The notes beneath the pieces were generated by a model. That model was not told where the DNA came from and did not search any database. It saw only the letters and a program-made list of their open reading frames with translations. Made by a program: the position numbers and the translations under genes. From NCBI GenBank assembly GCA_945873105.1, contig CAMCBW010000005.1, positions 1 through 64,000 on the forward strand: a stretch of 64,000 nt of DNA, given 5' to 3'. This document shows, in pieces, positions 35,205-45,304 of this stretch; position 1 is the first letter of the stretch; each line of letters opens with the position of its first letter. Source of the DNA: Tangfeifania diversioriginum (GTDB lineage Bacteria; Bacteroidota; Bacteroidia; Bacteroidales; Prolixibacteraceae).

Positions 35205-36266
35205 ATGGAGCCACATAAACTAAGAATAGGAATAACCCATGGTGACATCAATGGGATTGGATATGAAGTAATTATTAAAACACTGTCAGACAGTAGATTA
35301 TTGGAGTCATGTACACCAATAGTTTATGGCTCACCCAAAGTTGCAGCCTACCACAGGAAAGCACTGGATGTAGAACTGTTTACCTTCAACCAGATAGCCC
35401 ATGCCCGTGATGCCAATGCCAAAAGGGTTAACATCATCAATTGTGTGGATGAAGAGATCCGTGTTGAATTGGGTAAATCAACTCCAGAAGCCGGAGAAGC
35501 TGCGCTATTGGCACTGCAGGCGGCCATTCGGGATTTGAAATCCGGGGATATTGATGCCGTGGTCACTGCCCCAATCAACAAGGAGAATATACAGTCAGAT
35601 CAGTTCAAATTTCCGGGGCACACAGAGTTTTTTGCGAGTGAATTCGCCGCGAAAAATTACATGATGCTAATGGTCAGTGATCAATTGAAGGTCGGTGTCG
35701 TGACCGGGCATATTCCACTTCACCAAGTTCCCCAAGCCTTGACAAAGGAAAAAATCCTGTCCAACATAAGAATTCTTCACAAAACTGTACTGGAGGATTT
35801 CTCCATCCGTAAACCGCGCATTGCAGTTCTGGGTTTAAATCCCCATGCCGGAGATCATGGGGTAATTGGCACAGAAGATCAAAGCATTATCTACCCTGCT
35901 ATCAAACAAGCCAACGATGAGGGGATCATTGCCCTTGGTCCTTTCCCTGCAGATGGATTTTTCGGTTCAGGTGATTACAAGAAATTTGATGCCATATTGG
36001 CCATGTACCACGACCAGGGTCTGATACCCTTTAAGGTGCTTGCCTTTGAATCCGGGGTCAACTTTACTGCTGGATTGCCTATCGTCAGAACCTCACCGGG
36101 ACATGGGACCGCCTATGATATTGCCGGAACCGGAGTGGCAGCTGAAGATTCCTTCCGAAATGCCATATACCTGGCAATTGACGTCACCGAATCAAGGAAA
36201 ATTTACAGGTCACTCTCCAAAAATCCTTTGAAACACCATGAAATAGACAGGACTGGAGGGGAATAA
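35205..36266 (+). CDS. pdxA: 4-hydroxythreonine-4-phosphate dehydrogenase
   Basis: PdxA oxidises 4-phosphohydroxy-L-threonine in the DXP-dependent route to pyridoxal phosphate. The 353-aa protein shows GITHGDINGIGYEVI at the N-terminus, VTAPINKENI, and the three metal histidine blocks PGHTEFF, LNPHAGDHG and MYHDQGLIPFK. RTSPGHGTAYDIAG follows. Length is slightly above the E. coli enzyme (329 aa), as in other Bacteroidota. ruvA starts 22 bp downstream, so pdxA-ruvA-sprA may be one transcript. Confidence 0.94.
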   Translation: MEPHKLRIGITHGDINGIGYEVIIKTLSDSRLLESCTPIVYGSPKVAAYHRKALDVELFTFNQIAHARDANAKRVNIINCVDEEIRVELGKSTPEAGEAALLALQAAIRDLKSGDIDAVVTAPINKENIQSDQFKFPGHTEFFASEFAAKNYMMLMVSDQLKVGVVTGHIPLHQVPQALTKEKILSNIRILHKTVLEDFSIRKPRIAVLGLNPHAGDHGVIGTEDQSIIYPAIKQANDEGIIALGPFPADGFFGSGDYKKFDAILAMYHDQGLIPFKVLAFESGVNFTAGLPIVRTSPGHGTAYDIAGTGVAAEDSFRNAIYLAIDVTESRKIYRSLSKNPLKHHEIDRTGGE

Positions 36267-36288
36267 ACATCTTTAATAACAGTTGATC

Positions 36289-36870
36289 ATGTTCGAATTC
36301 ATAAAAGGATCTGTAATAAGTCTGACTCCTGCCGGGATCGTTGTTGAAGCAAATGATTTTGGTTATCTGATCCATATATCACTTACAACCTATACCCGGC
36401 TCCATGGAATGGAAAAGGTAAAGTTGTTCCTTCATCAGGTTATTCGTGAAGATGCGCACATCTTGTATGGTTTTTTTGATCAGGCTGAGCGTGAACTTTT
36501 CAGGATGCTGATCTCTGTAAATGGAATTGGGGCCAACACTGCCATCATGATGCTCTCATCCCACAAACCGGAAGAACTGCAAAACGCTATTCTTGTTGAG
36601 AATGTGGGACTGTTGAAGGGTATTAAAGGGATTGGGATCAAGACAGCTCAACGTGTCATCATCGACCTGAAGGATAAAATCGGGAAAATTCCTGCCGGTG
36701 ATCTTCTTTTTCGGTCGATTGAAAACCCTGTTCGCGACGAGGCGGTTTCAGCTTTGGAAATGCTTGGCTTCAATAAAAAAGCAGTCGAAAAACTGATAGA
36801 CCAGGTGCTGGCCGAACAGCCGGCAATTACTGTTGAAAACCTGATCAAGTTGGCGTTAAAGAGTTTTTGA
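36289..36870 (+). CDS. ruvA: Holliday junction branch migration protein RuvA
   Basis: RuvA binds four-way DNA junctions and loads the RuvB motor. The 193-aa protein begins MFEFIKGSVISLTPAG with the OB-fold. Then come HILYGFFDQAERELFRMLIS, the helix-hairpin-helix pair (VNGIGANTAIMML; IKGIGIKTAQRVIIDLKDKI) and the C-terminal domain III (SALEMLGFNKKAVEKLI). An in-frame TTG at 36283 is disregarded in favour of ATG 36289. The stop lies 5 bp before the sprA start. This ruvA-sprA adjacency is common in Bacteroidota as far as I recall. Confidence 0.94.
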   Translation: MFEFIKGSVISLTPAGIVVEANDFGYLIHISLTTYTRLHGMEKVKLFLHQVIREDAHILYGFFDQAERELFRMLISVNGIGANTAIMMLSSHKPEELQNAILVENVGLLKGIKGIGIKTAQRVIIDLKDKIGKIPAGDLLFRSIENPVRDEAVSALEMLGFNKKAVEKLIDQVLAEQPAITVENLIKLALKSF

Positions 36871-36875
36871 CCAAA

Positions 36876-39800
36876 TTGAAAAAAGTAATCTTCAAAATCT
36901 TCATTGCAACATTGCTCTCGGCATGTTTTGCACTTTTTTGGCGCAGCAACGCATCCATAGGATCTGCGAATGCTGTGCTAGGGAGGTTTGATGCCTTATT
37001 TTCAAATGCAGGAGAATCCCTAGCAGCCGATACCACTGACACAAGCCTTGATCCGAAAAAGAAAGAAAGTCCATTCTCCCAATTGCACGGCAAGGACAGC
37101 ACAGCCTTTTTGTTGAAAAAACCCTCCAACATTACAACAGAAATAACCTACGATCCGCTAACCGGGCAATACCTCATTACGGAAAAGGCCGGATCCATTG
37201 AAACCCGGCTTCCGGGATCACTCAGTTTGCATGAATATTTGCAAAGCGATCTGAAAGAGTACATTGACAGTTACTGGAGAAAAAAAATGTCACAGCAATC
37301 ACTCGACCGTCGCTCCCAGATTATTCCCCAGTTTCAGATTGGAGGAGAGGCCTTCAACAAAGTGTTTGGAAGTAGTGTTGTAAATATCCGGCCTCAGGGG
37401 TATGTTGAAATGTCCATCGGACTAAAGAGCAACAAAATTGAAAATCCCGCCATCCCAACCAAAATGCAGCGCAATACAACTTTTGATTTTAAACAGAAAA
37501 TCAATGTGAGTCTTGATGGGGAGATCGGTGACCGCCTGAAGATGAGATTCAATTACAATACAGATGCCACCTTCGATTTTGAGAATAAAATAAAACTGAA
37601 CTACACCGGAGATGAAGATGAAATAGTAAGAAATGTGGAAGCAGGAAATGTTTCCATGCCACTTACAGGTACCCTAATCCGTGGTGGAACCAACCTTTTC
37701 GGGGTAAAAACAGACCTTCAGTTCGGTAAGCTTTCAGTTTCAACGCTCTTTTCTCAACAGAAAGGGGAGACCAAGGTCATCAATACAGAAGGAGGAGCCG
37801 AAAGAACCAAATTTGAGATCAATGCTACCAATTACGAGGCCAACCGAAACTTCTTTCTAGGTCACCATTTCTACATCACCTACGATCAGGCCCTTTCAGA
37901 AATACCCATCCTCAAAACCTCTGTCACCCTCAACAAAGTTGAAGTTTGGGTCACCAATAAATCCAGCCACTTCCAGGAATCCCGCAACATACTGGCCCTG
38001 CTCGATCTTGGTGAATCCGGATCATACAGGCAAAATCAGACGATTCCCGAGTTCGGCGACACCCCGGGGCTGATTTACCCCTTCAACCAGCTCCCGCACA
38101 ACAACATCAATGGGATATACAAAGAGTTGACCAGCAACTACTCCAACATCCGGGACATTGCCAAACTTAACGAAACCCTCAAACCACTTTCCCAGCGGGA
38201 TTTTATTGCCGGGCGGGATTACGAGAAGATTGAAAATGCCAGGAGGCTTGATTCGACGGAATACTCACTCAACAAGCAGTTGGGATATATCTCCCTGAAC
38301 ATGGCGTTGAATTCGGATGAAATTCTTGCCATCGCTTACCAATATACCGCCAACGGAGAGACCTTCCAGGTGGGAGAATTCTCGACGGATGGAATAGATG
38401 CTCCCAATACACTGGTTCTTAAGATGCTAAAAGGCACCAATTTGAATCCCAAGTTCAAAAACTGGAACCTAATGATGAAGAACATATACAACATTCGTGC
38501 CCAGGGACTTTCCAACGACGGATTCAAACTCGATGTTCTCTACCGAAATGATGCTTCAGGAACTGATTTGAACTACCTGCCGGATGGTCCGCTCAAGGAG
38601 AAGAACCTACTGAATGTGATGAATCTCGACAACCTCAACAATCAACTGGATCCATACCCGGATGGTATTTTTGATTTTGTAGAACGCATTACCGTAGATG
38701 CTCAAAAAGGAAGGATTATCTTTCCGGTTGTTCAACCATTTGGATCAAATCTTGAGAAAAAATTGAACGGAGATGCTGCTGCCATAAAGCGATATGTCTA
38801 TTCCTCCCTCTACAACAATACAAAAACCGTTGCAGAACAGGATGCTGAAAAGAACAAATACCACATGGAGGGAAGTTTCAAAGGATTGTCCAATTCAGAA
38901 ATATCCCTGGATGCCCTCAACATCACGAGAGGATCGGTTAAGGTAATGGCCGGAGGCAGGCAGCTTCAGGAAGATGTCGATTTCATTGTAGACTACACGC
39001 AGGGGAGGGTTAAAGTGATCAATCAGGGGCTCCTTGAATCGGGAACACCCATATCCATTACCACTGAGAGCCAGGATCTTTTCAGCATGCAGCGAAAAAC
39101 AATGCTGGGAACCCACCTGAATTACCAGATCAGCGAAAATTTCAACATCGGTTCTACGGTCATGTACCTGTTGGAAAAGCCATTGACCCAAAAAGTCAGC
39201 TACGGGGAGGATCCGATTTCAAATACCATGGTTGGCTTCAATGGCTCGTACAGTGCCTCTGCCCCCTTTGTTACCAAGATGGTGAATGCGCTTCCGTTTT
39301 TAAAAACCTCGGAAGAATCAAAAATAGCAGTAGAAATGGAGTGGGCCAGACTCTTCCCCGGACACTCCAAAGCCATCTCCAAAGAGGGAGCTGTCTACCT
39401 GGATGACTTCGAAGGCACTGTCACCCCAATCAACCTGAAATCATTTATTGGCTGGTCACTTGCGAGTACTCCCCAGGGGAATGAGCAGTTTCCGGAAGGA
39501 GATCTTATCAATGACCTCGCCTATGGTTACAATAGGGCCTTGCTCTCCTGGTATGTGATTGATCCATTTATGCAAAGAAATACCGCCCCCTCCTACCTGA
39601 TCCAGGAGGAGTTGCTGGATGACCACCGTGTGAGGGAGGTATTCCAGGCAGAGATATTCCCAAACAAGCAAAATCCAATCGGACAACCTACCAACATTCC
39701 GACCCTGGACCTTGCCTTCTATCCAACCGAAAGAGGCCCCTATAACTTCGAAACTGCTCCGACAGCCCTTTCTTCGGGTATCACCAAAGATGGAAATCTT

Positions 39801-42800
39801 GCCAATCCTGCGAGCCGCTGGGGCGGGATCATGAGAAAAATAGAAACAAGTGATTTCGAAGCCACCAATGTAGAGTACATCGAATTCTGGATGATGGATC
39901 CTTTTGCCGAAGATGAAACCGGAGCAGAAAACCCAGGAGGAAACCTGGTATTTCACCTTGGAACTGTATCAGAGGATATACTCCGGGACGGCCGAAAATC
40001 CTTCGAACATGGTTTGCCTACAACCGATGACTTCACCAGTCTGGATGTCACAACCTGGGGTAGGGTATCCAAACAGCAATCGCTGGTCAAAGCTTTTGAC
40101 AATTCCTCCTCCTCCCGAAGCTACCAGGACATAGGCATGGATGGTCTTAACACGAATGACGAAAAAGACTTTTACAAGCAGTTTTTGGGATCTCTTTTAC
40201 CTTTGGTTAGTACGGAAGCCCTTGCCCGGGCTGAAGAGGATCCATCGAGTGACAATTTTCACTACTTCAGGGGAAGTGATTATGACAAGGAGAAAAAGAA
40301 CCTGCTTGAACGCTACAAATATTTCAGCAACATGGATGGCAACTCGCCTACAACCGATCAATCAACAGAGAGTTACCCTACTGCAGCCACCTCCATTCCT
40401 GATGTTGAGGATATCAACGATGACAATACCCTCAACGAAAGTGAAGCCTATTTTCAGTACAATCTCCGGATTGACAAAAACAATATGACACTGGGAAAAA
40501 ATTACATCACGGACATTAAAAAATCTGAAGTAACCCTCAAAAGCGGTAAAAAATCAGAGATATCCTGGTACCAATTCAAAGTACCCATCACTGAACCCGC
40601 CAAAACTTATGGAACCATCAACGATTTCAGATCCATTCGTTTCATGAGGATGTTGATGAATGGATGGCAAAAACCTGTTGTTTTGCGCTTTGCAACACTC
40701 GATTTGGTACGCTCAAACTGGAGAAGATACGACAAGAGCTTGAATGCAGATGGAACAGCCTCCTCCCCCAATACCCAATTTGATCTCTCTGCCATTAATA
40801 TCGAAGAGAACAGCAACCGTAAACCTGTAAACTATGTGCTTCCTCCGGGGGTAGATAGGGTAATTGACCCGGCAAACGCTCAACTGCGTGAACTTAATGA
40901 GCAATCCCTCGTCCTGAGGGTTGCTGACATTGAACCGGGAGAAGCCAAAGCAGCCTACAAATCCACTGCAGTAGACCTTAGACGGTATAAAAACCTGAAA
41001 CTGGAAGTACATGCCGAAAAATTGGAGGGTGAGCCCTTGAGAGACAACGAACTCTCTGTTTTTGTGCGCATAGGATCAGATTTTCAGTACAACTACTACG
41101 AGTATGAAGTGCCACTCAAACTTACGCCCCCTGGATATTACGACAACGACAAGGAGAGCGACAGGTACATCGTTTGGCCTTCTGAAAACAGGGTTTATAT
41201 CCCACTGGATCTGTTGATTAAATTAAAATTGGAACGCAATGCTGAAATGCATTCCAATGGATCAAATGTCACCATGGGAGCTATTTATGAGCAGATCCAT
41301 CAAGGAGTCAACAGCAACCAAAACAGGCTCAAAATCAAAGGTAATCCTGACCTGTCGGAAGTATCGGTCATGATGATTGGTGTTGGTAACCGGAAAGGGC
41401 ATACCTCCGGAAGCCGTTCTGCCCTGGTTTGGGTAAATGAACTAAGACTTACCAATTTTGAAGAAAAGGGCGGATGGGCGGCCATTGGAAGGGTCTCCGG
41501 AAATTTGGCAGATTTAGGTACCTACTCCTTTGCTGGCAGGGTGATGACCTCCGGGTTTGGTGACATTGACTCCAAAATGGCTACAAGATCGGTGGAGGAT
41601 GCCCGCGAATATGACATCTCAACCAACCTCGAATTGGGGAAATTTTTCAAACCAGAATCAGGGGTTAAGATTCCGATGTACATGAGTTTCTCGAAATCCA
41701 TTGCAACTCCGGAGTATTCACCTGTAGACAAGGATGTTAAACTATCGGATGCCTTGGAAAATGCGGCCACAAAGGCGGAAAGGGATTCCATCAAAAAGAG
41801 TTCGGTCGAGTTCAATGCGCGAAAAAGCATCAATTTTACCAATGTTCAAATCGACAAACCCAACAAAACAGGAGAACCCCGGTTTTATGATCTCTCCAAC
41901 CTCTCTTTTTCCTATTCCTACAACCAATTTGAGCATGGAGATGTCAACACGCTCATCGAGAAAAACCAAAACTCCCGTACCCTCCTTAACTACAACTTTA
42001 ATGCCAGGCCCAAATCAATAGATCCATTTAAAAATGTCTCCTTCCTAAAATCAAAATCACTTGCACTCATCAGGGATTTCAACTTTAGCTATGCCCCTGC
42101 CCAGCTCTCTTTCCGTTCCGATATGAACAATATACAAAGTGAGCTTCAATACCGAAATATCACCAATCCCGATTTCATCCTCCCCATTTCTCACCAAAAA
42201 GATTTCACCTGGAACCGATACTTTGATTTCAGATTTGATCTGACCAGGGGTTTAAAACTTGACTTTACCGCGGTAAATACATCAAGAATTGGCGACCCCG
42301 TAGCCCTTGGCAGTCAGAACCAGACGACTTACCAAGCCAGAAAGGATACCATTTTCAGGTCGATCCTGGAAGGCGGAAGAAATACCCACTACCACCATAC
42401 CTGGAATGCCACCTATACCATTCCCATCAATAAAATACCGTTGATGGAATGGACATCCGCATCCGTCGTCTATCAGTCAGGTTATGACTGGAACCTGGCT
42501 CCTGTTACAAGTGCAGCCTATGAATTGGGCAATACCATCAGCAACATGAATACCATCCAGTTCAATGGTCAGCTTGACTTCTTGCAACTGTACAACAAAG
42601 TGCCATTCCTGCGTAAGGTGAATCAAAAATACGGGGAGTTCAGCAAAGGAAGAAGAGAAAGCCAGGAAAACAATCGACTAAGATATACCCAGGGGCAGAA
42701 TCCTGCGAATGCCCAAAAATACCAGGAACAAAATCTCAAACTAAAGAAGAATGCCCCCTATTCGCTTTTCCACAAGCTGGGAACTGCGACTGTACAGGTT

Positions 42801-44375
42801 AAAATCACGGATAAAAGTGGAAAGCCCGTTGCTGGTCAAGTAAAGATTGTCAATGACAACAGGATCATATTTACCCCATTGGCGGATTGTGATGGCGCCA
42901 CTGTCGAAATTACCACCAAAAAGGAGAAGAATGCGGCGGAAGGATTGCATCTTGGTGAGCTTACAGCCAGGTTGCTGATGATGGTGCACAATTTTACCTT
43001 CTCCTATTCAGAAAATGGTGGAACCTCCCTGTCCGGCTACATGCCCGGAACCAGTTTCTTTGGACTCAACAACTATTCGGATGGAAACGGTTCTTCCATG
43101 GCTCCGGGACTGCCTTTCGTATTGGGCTTACAAGATGAAAACTTTGGCTTCGAAGCAGCCAACAAAAACTGGATCACTACCGATACCATCCTGAACAAAC
43201 CCTACCTGATGAGTCACAATACACGGCTCAACCTTCGTGCAAAAATCATCCCTTTCCCGGACTTGAAAATTGAAATGAGGGCGAACAGGATCTTTGCCAA
43301 AAACAGCTCCGACTTCTTTATCTACAACCCCACCAACGGATGGGGAGCCTACAACAACTCCTTTAGCGGAAATTTCAGTATGTCGGTTATTTCCATCGGT
43401 ACCTCCTTTGAAAAACTTGGAAAAGCTGTGGTACAGAATTCATCCGGATGGAACAATTTCCAGCAAAACAGGGAGATCATTGCCAAAAGACTCGATGGAC
43501 AGCGAATTGCCAATCCGGATTACAACTACCAGCCTGGTGCGATTGATCCGAATACCAACTTCCCGGTAGGCTATGGACCTACTTCGCAGGAGGTCTTAAT
43601 CCCCTCCTTCTTTGCTGCCTATACCGGTAAAAGTGCCAACAAGGTGGAATTGACCCCTTTCCCTTCTGCCAAATTTATGCTCCCCAACTGGAGATTGCAA
43701 TATTCAGGTGCAGTAAGTAAAATCGAAGGATTAAAGAGTATCATGAAGTCGATGAACATCATGCATGACTACCAATCGACCTATAACGTTGGCTCCTATC
43801 TTTCCAACATGAAATACGAAAATGCCAGCGACGGATTTGGTTACATCATGGATGCCCAAAAGAACTTCCTGCCGGCCCGTGATATCATGGCAATCAACAT
43901 CAATGAAACATTCAACCCGCTTTTTGATATAGACATAACCTGGCTCAACAACCTGACTACCAGAATAGAATACAGAAAATCCCGAAATATCACCATGAGC
44001 CTTACCAACAACCAGGCGACCGAAATGTACAACAATGAAGCCAGTCTTGGCATGGGATACCGCTTCGAGAATATGAAGGTATTCCTCCAAACAAAAAAAT
44101 CCTCGAAGACCCTGAACAATGACCTGAACATCAGGGCAGATATTACCTATGGGAAAAACAAAACCGTCCTGCGTAAACTGGTGGAGACCAATACGCAGCT
44201 TACAGCCGGACAGGATGCTTTGTCGTTCAAGTTCTCCGCCGACTACAACCTGAGCGAAATCTTCATCGTACGCCTCTTCTACGACCGGATCGTCAACAAT
44301 CCATATATTTCAAATGCCTATCGGACCAAAAATTCAAACATTGGGGTGAGCTTTAGGTTTACGCTCTTGCCATGA
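36876..44375 (+). CDS. sprA: T9SS outer-membrane translocon SprA/Sov
   Basis: SprA (Sov) is the giant 36-strand beta-barrel that carries type IX substrates across the outer membrane. The product is 2499 aa, within the family range of about 2300-2500. The N-terminus KKVIFKIFIATLLSACFALF is a signal peptide. Conserved stretches include GEIGDRLKMRFNYNTDATFDFENKIK, VYLDDFEGT and NTAPSYLIQEE, and a barrel strand rich in aromatic residues ends the protein (GVSFRFTLLP). No ATG lies before the signal sequence. TTG 36876 (TTG AAA AAA) gives a standard Met-Lys-Lys start; TTG 36867 overlapping the ruvA stop is the alternative. The two CHU_C proteins at 9741-12077 are plausible clients. Confidence 0.95.
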   Translation: MKKVIFKIFIATLLSACFALFWRSNASIGSANAVLGRFDALFSNAGESLAADTTDTSLDPKKKESPFSQLHGKDSTAFLLKKPSNITTEITYDPLTGQYLITEKAGSIETRLPGSLSLHEYLQSDLKEYIDSYWRKKMSQQSLDRRSQIIPQFQIGGEAFNKVFGSSVVNIRPQGYVEMSIGLKSNKIENPAIPTKMQRNTTFDFKQKINVSLDGEIGDRLKMRFNYNTDATFDFENKIKLNYTGDEDEIVRNVEAGNVSMPLTGTLIRGGTNLFGVKTDLQFGKLSVSTLFSQQKGETKVINTEGGAERTKFEINATNYEANRNFFLGHHFYITYDQALSEIPILKTSVTLNKVEVWVTNKSSHFQESRNILALLDLGESGSYRQNQTIPEFGDTPGLIYPFNQLPHNNINGIYKELTSNYSNIRDIAKLNETLKPLSQRDFIAGRDYEKIENARRLDSTEYSLNKQLGYISLNMALNSDEILAIAYQYTANGETFQVGEFSTDGIDAPNTLVLKMLKGTNLNPKFKNWNLMMKNIYNIRAQGLSNDGFKLDVLYRNDASGTDLNYLPDGPLKEKNLLNVMNLDNLNNQLDPYPDGIFDFVERITVDAQKGRIIFPVVQPFGSNLEKKLNGDAAAIKRYVYSSLYNNTKTVAEQDAEKNKYHMEGSFKGLSNSEISLDALNITRGSVKVMAGGRQLQEDVDFIVDYTQGRVKVINQGLLESGTPISITTESQDLFSMQRKTMLGTHLNYQISENFNIGSTVMYLLEKPLTQKVSYGEDPISNTMVGFNGSYSASAPFVTKMVNALPFLKTSEESKIAVEMEWARLFPGHSKAISKEGAVYLDDFEGTVTPINLKSFIGWSLASTPQGNEQFPEGDLINDLAYGYNRALLSWYVIDPFMQRNTAPSYLIQEELLDDHRVREVFQAEIFPNKQNPIGQPTNIPTLDLAFYPTERGPYNFETAPTALSSGITKDGNLANPASRWGGIMRKIETSDFEATNVEYIEFWMMDPFAEDETGAENPGGNLVFHLGTVSEDILRDGRKSFEHGLPTTDDFTSLDVTTWGRVSKQQSLVKAFDNSSSSRSYQDIGMDGLNTNDEKDFYKQFLGSLLPLVSTEALARAEEDPSSDNFHYFRGSDYDKEKKNLLERYKYFSNMDGNSPTTDQSTESYPTAATSIPDVEDINDDNTLNESEAYFQYNLRIDKNNMTLGKNYITDIKKSEVTLKSGKKSEISWYQFKVPITEPAKTYGTINDFRSIRFMRMLMNGWQKPVVLRFATLDLVRSNWRRYDKSLNADGTASSPNTQFDLSAINIEENSNRKPVNYVLPPGVDRVIDPANAQLRELNEQSLVLRVADIEPGEAKAAYKSTAVDLRRYKNLKLEVHAEKLEGEPLRDNELSVFVRIGSDFQYNYYEYEVPLKLTPPGYYDNDKESDRYIVWPSENRVYIPLDLLIKLKLERNAEMHSNGSNVTMGAIYEQIHQGVNSNQNRLKIKGNPDLSEVSVMMIGVGNRKGHTSGSRSALVWVNELRLTNFEEKGGWAAIGRVSGNLADLGTYSFAGRVMTSGFGDIDSKMATRSVEDAREYDISTNLELGKFFKPESGVKIPMYMSFSKSIATPEYSPVDKDVKLSDALENAATKAERDSIKKSSVEFNARKSINFTNVQIDKPNKTGEPRFYDLSNLSFSYSYNQFEHGDVNTLIEKNQNSRTLLNYNFNARPKSIDPFKNVSFLKSKSLALIRDFNFSYAPAQLSFRSDMNNIQSELQYRNITNPDFILPISHQKDFTWNRYFDFRFDLTRGLKLDFTAVNTSRIGDPVALGSQNQTTYQARKDTIFRSILEGGRNTHYHHTWNATYTIPINKIPLMEWTSASVVYQSGYDWNLAPVTSAAYELGNTISNMNTIQFNGQLDFLQLYNKVPFLRKVNQKYGEFSKGRRESQENNRLRYTQGQNPANAQKYQEQNLKLKKNAPYSLFHKLGTATVQVKITDKSGKPVAGQVKIVNDNRIIFTPLADCDGATVEITTKKEKNAAEGLHLGELTARLLMMVHNFTFSYSENGGTSLSGYMPGTSFFGLNNYSDGNGSSMAPGLPFVLGLQDENFGFEAANKNWITTDTILNKPYLMSHNTRLNLRAKIIPFPDLKIEMRANRIFAKNSSDFFIYNPTNGWGAYNNSFSGNFSMSVISIGTSFEKLGKAVVQNSSGWNNFQQNREIIAKRLDGQRIANPDYNYQPGAIDPNTNFPVGYGPTSQEVLIPSFFAAYTGKSANKVELTPFPSAKFMLPNWRLQYSGAVSKIEGLKSIMKSMNIMHDYQSTYNVGSYLSNMKYENASDGFGYIMDAQKNFLPARDIMAININETFNPLFDIDITWLNNLTTRIEYRKSRNITMSLTNNQATEMYNNEASLGMGYRFENMKVFLQTKKSSKTLNNDLNIRADITYGKNKTVLRKLVETNTQLTAGQDALSFKFSADYNLSEIFIVRLFYDRIVNNPYISNAYRTKNSNIGVSFRFTLLP

Positions 44376-44380
44376 AAAAC

Positions 44381-44460
44381 GACTGAGGGACTAGGAGACT
44401 GAGGGACTAAGAGACTAGGAGACTGAGGGACTGGAGGACTGGAGGATAGGGAGACAGTCG
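44381..44460. repeat. 8-bp tandem repeat GACTRRGR, about ten units
   Basis: From 5 bp after the sprA stop, the sequence is GACTGAGG, GACTAGGA, GACTGAGG, GACTAAGA, GACTAGGA, GACTGAGG, GACTGGAG, GACTGGAG, GATAGGGA and GACAGTCG in register. The period is exactly 8. A related single run (GGGACTCAGGGACCAGGAG) follows the DUF59 gene at about 58833-58860. Confidence 0.85.
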
Positions 44461-44490
44461 GTTAAATGGTTTAGGAATTGTTTAGAAAGT

Positions 44491-44571
44491 AAACATTTCA
44501 AACATTTCAAACATTTCAAACATTTCAAACATTTCAAACATTTCAAACATTTCAAACATTTCAAACATTTC
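44491..44571. repeat. Nine perfect copies of AAACATTTC abutting rnhB
   Basis: Nine identical 9-bp units run from 44491 to 44571, and the rnhB ATG follows at 44572 with no gap. The whole 5' untranslated region of rnhB is thus repeat. The same unit occurs in eight copies at 56730-56801. In the plus frame it reads as Ser-Asn-Ile type triplets; on the minus strand it gives an artificial MFE-repeat ORF. Confidence 0.95.
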
Positions 44572-45180
44572 ATGTTGTTTAGTTACGACAAACCCGGATT
44601 AATTGAGGCTGGTTGCGATGAGGCAGGCAGGGGTTGTCTTGCCGGACCTGTATTTGCTGCTGCTGTGATACTCCCACTAAATTTCTCCTCCGAAACCCTG
44701 AACGACTCCAAGCAACTATCTGAAAAACTTCGTTATCATCTCAGAGATCGCATCTTGAATGAAGCTGTAGCCTGGGCTGTTGGAATTTGTGACCAGCAGG
44801 AAATTGACGAGATCAATATCCTGAACGCTTCCATACTGGCCATGCACAAAGCATTAAGACAGTTGACTCAAAAGCCTCAGCACATACTGGTAGATGGAAA
44901 CAGGTTTAAAAAGTATGATGATATCCCCCATACCTGTTTCGTGAAGGGTGATGGTCGCTACCTGTCGATTGCAGCCGCCTCCATCTTGGCCAAAACCTAC
45001 CGGGATGATTACATGCTTAAAATCCATTCAGATTACCCGGAATATGGTTGGAACCGGAACAAAGGCTATCCTACTGAAATACACAGGAAAGCAATATCCA
45101 GACATGGGATTACCGATCACCACAGGAAAACCTTCAGATTGATGGATGACCAGCTGAAACTGGATCTGAAAATGGAATAG
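44572..45180 (+). CDS. rnhB: Ribonuclease HII
   Basis: RNase HII removes RNA, including single ribonucleotides, from DNA. The 202-aa protein has the motif [15 protein letters not shown] with D16 and E17, [11 protein letters not shown], the third acidic residue D108 in HILVDGN, and KTYRDDYM further on. Length is typical (about 195-210 aa). ATG 44572 begins directly after a 9-bp repeat array, so promoter and leader must lie in or before the repeats, or the gene is read through from sprA. A long stem-loop follows the stop. Confidence 0.94.
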   Translation: MLFSYDKPGLIEAGCDEAGRGCLAGPVFAAAVILPLNFSSETLNDSKQLSEKLRYHLRDRILNEAVAWAVGICDQQEIDEINILNASILAMHKALRQLTQKPQHILVDGNRFKKYDDIPHTCFVKGDGRYLSIAAASILAKTYRDDYMLKIHSDYPEYGWNRNKGYPTEIHRKAISRHGITDHHRKTFRLMDDQLKLDLKME

Positions 45181-45211
45181 TACTTAGCATGGTTAATTCA
45201 ATCAGAAAAAG

Positions 45212-45280
45212 TCGCGCAAAGCACGCAAGGTAGCGCAAAGAGAAAAACCAACTTTGCGTTACCTTGCGTGCTTTGCGCGA
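45212..45280. terminator. 29-bp stem-loop between rnhB and the TolC gene
   Basis: 45212-45240 (TCGCGCAAAGCACGCAAGG...) pairs with 45252-45280 over 29 positions with one G-U, around an 11-nt loop. It sits between two convergent genes, so it can end both. Its sequence is a chain of GCAAAG/GCACGCAAGG motifs, which suggests a dispersed repeat rather than a simple terminator. Confidence 0.65.
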
Positions 45281-45304
45281 AAGGGTGATTTTCGTTAAAT
45301 GTGC

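Noticed and set aside
36283-36288. TTG start of ruvA two codons upstream
   Set aside because: ATG 36289 gives the standard RuvA N-terminus.
44491-44571. Array of 9-bp units as a CRISPR
   Set aside because: Units are contiguous and identical with no spacers, and no cas genes are present.
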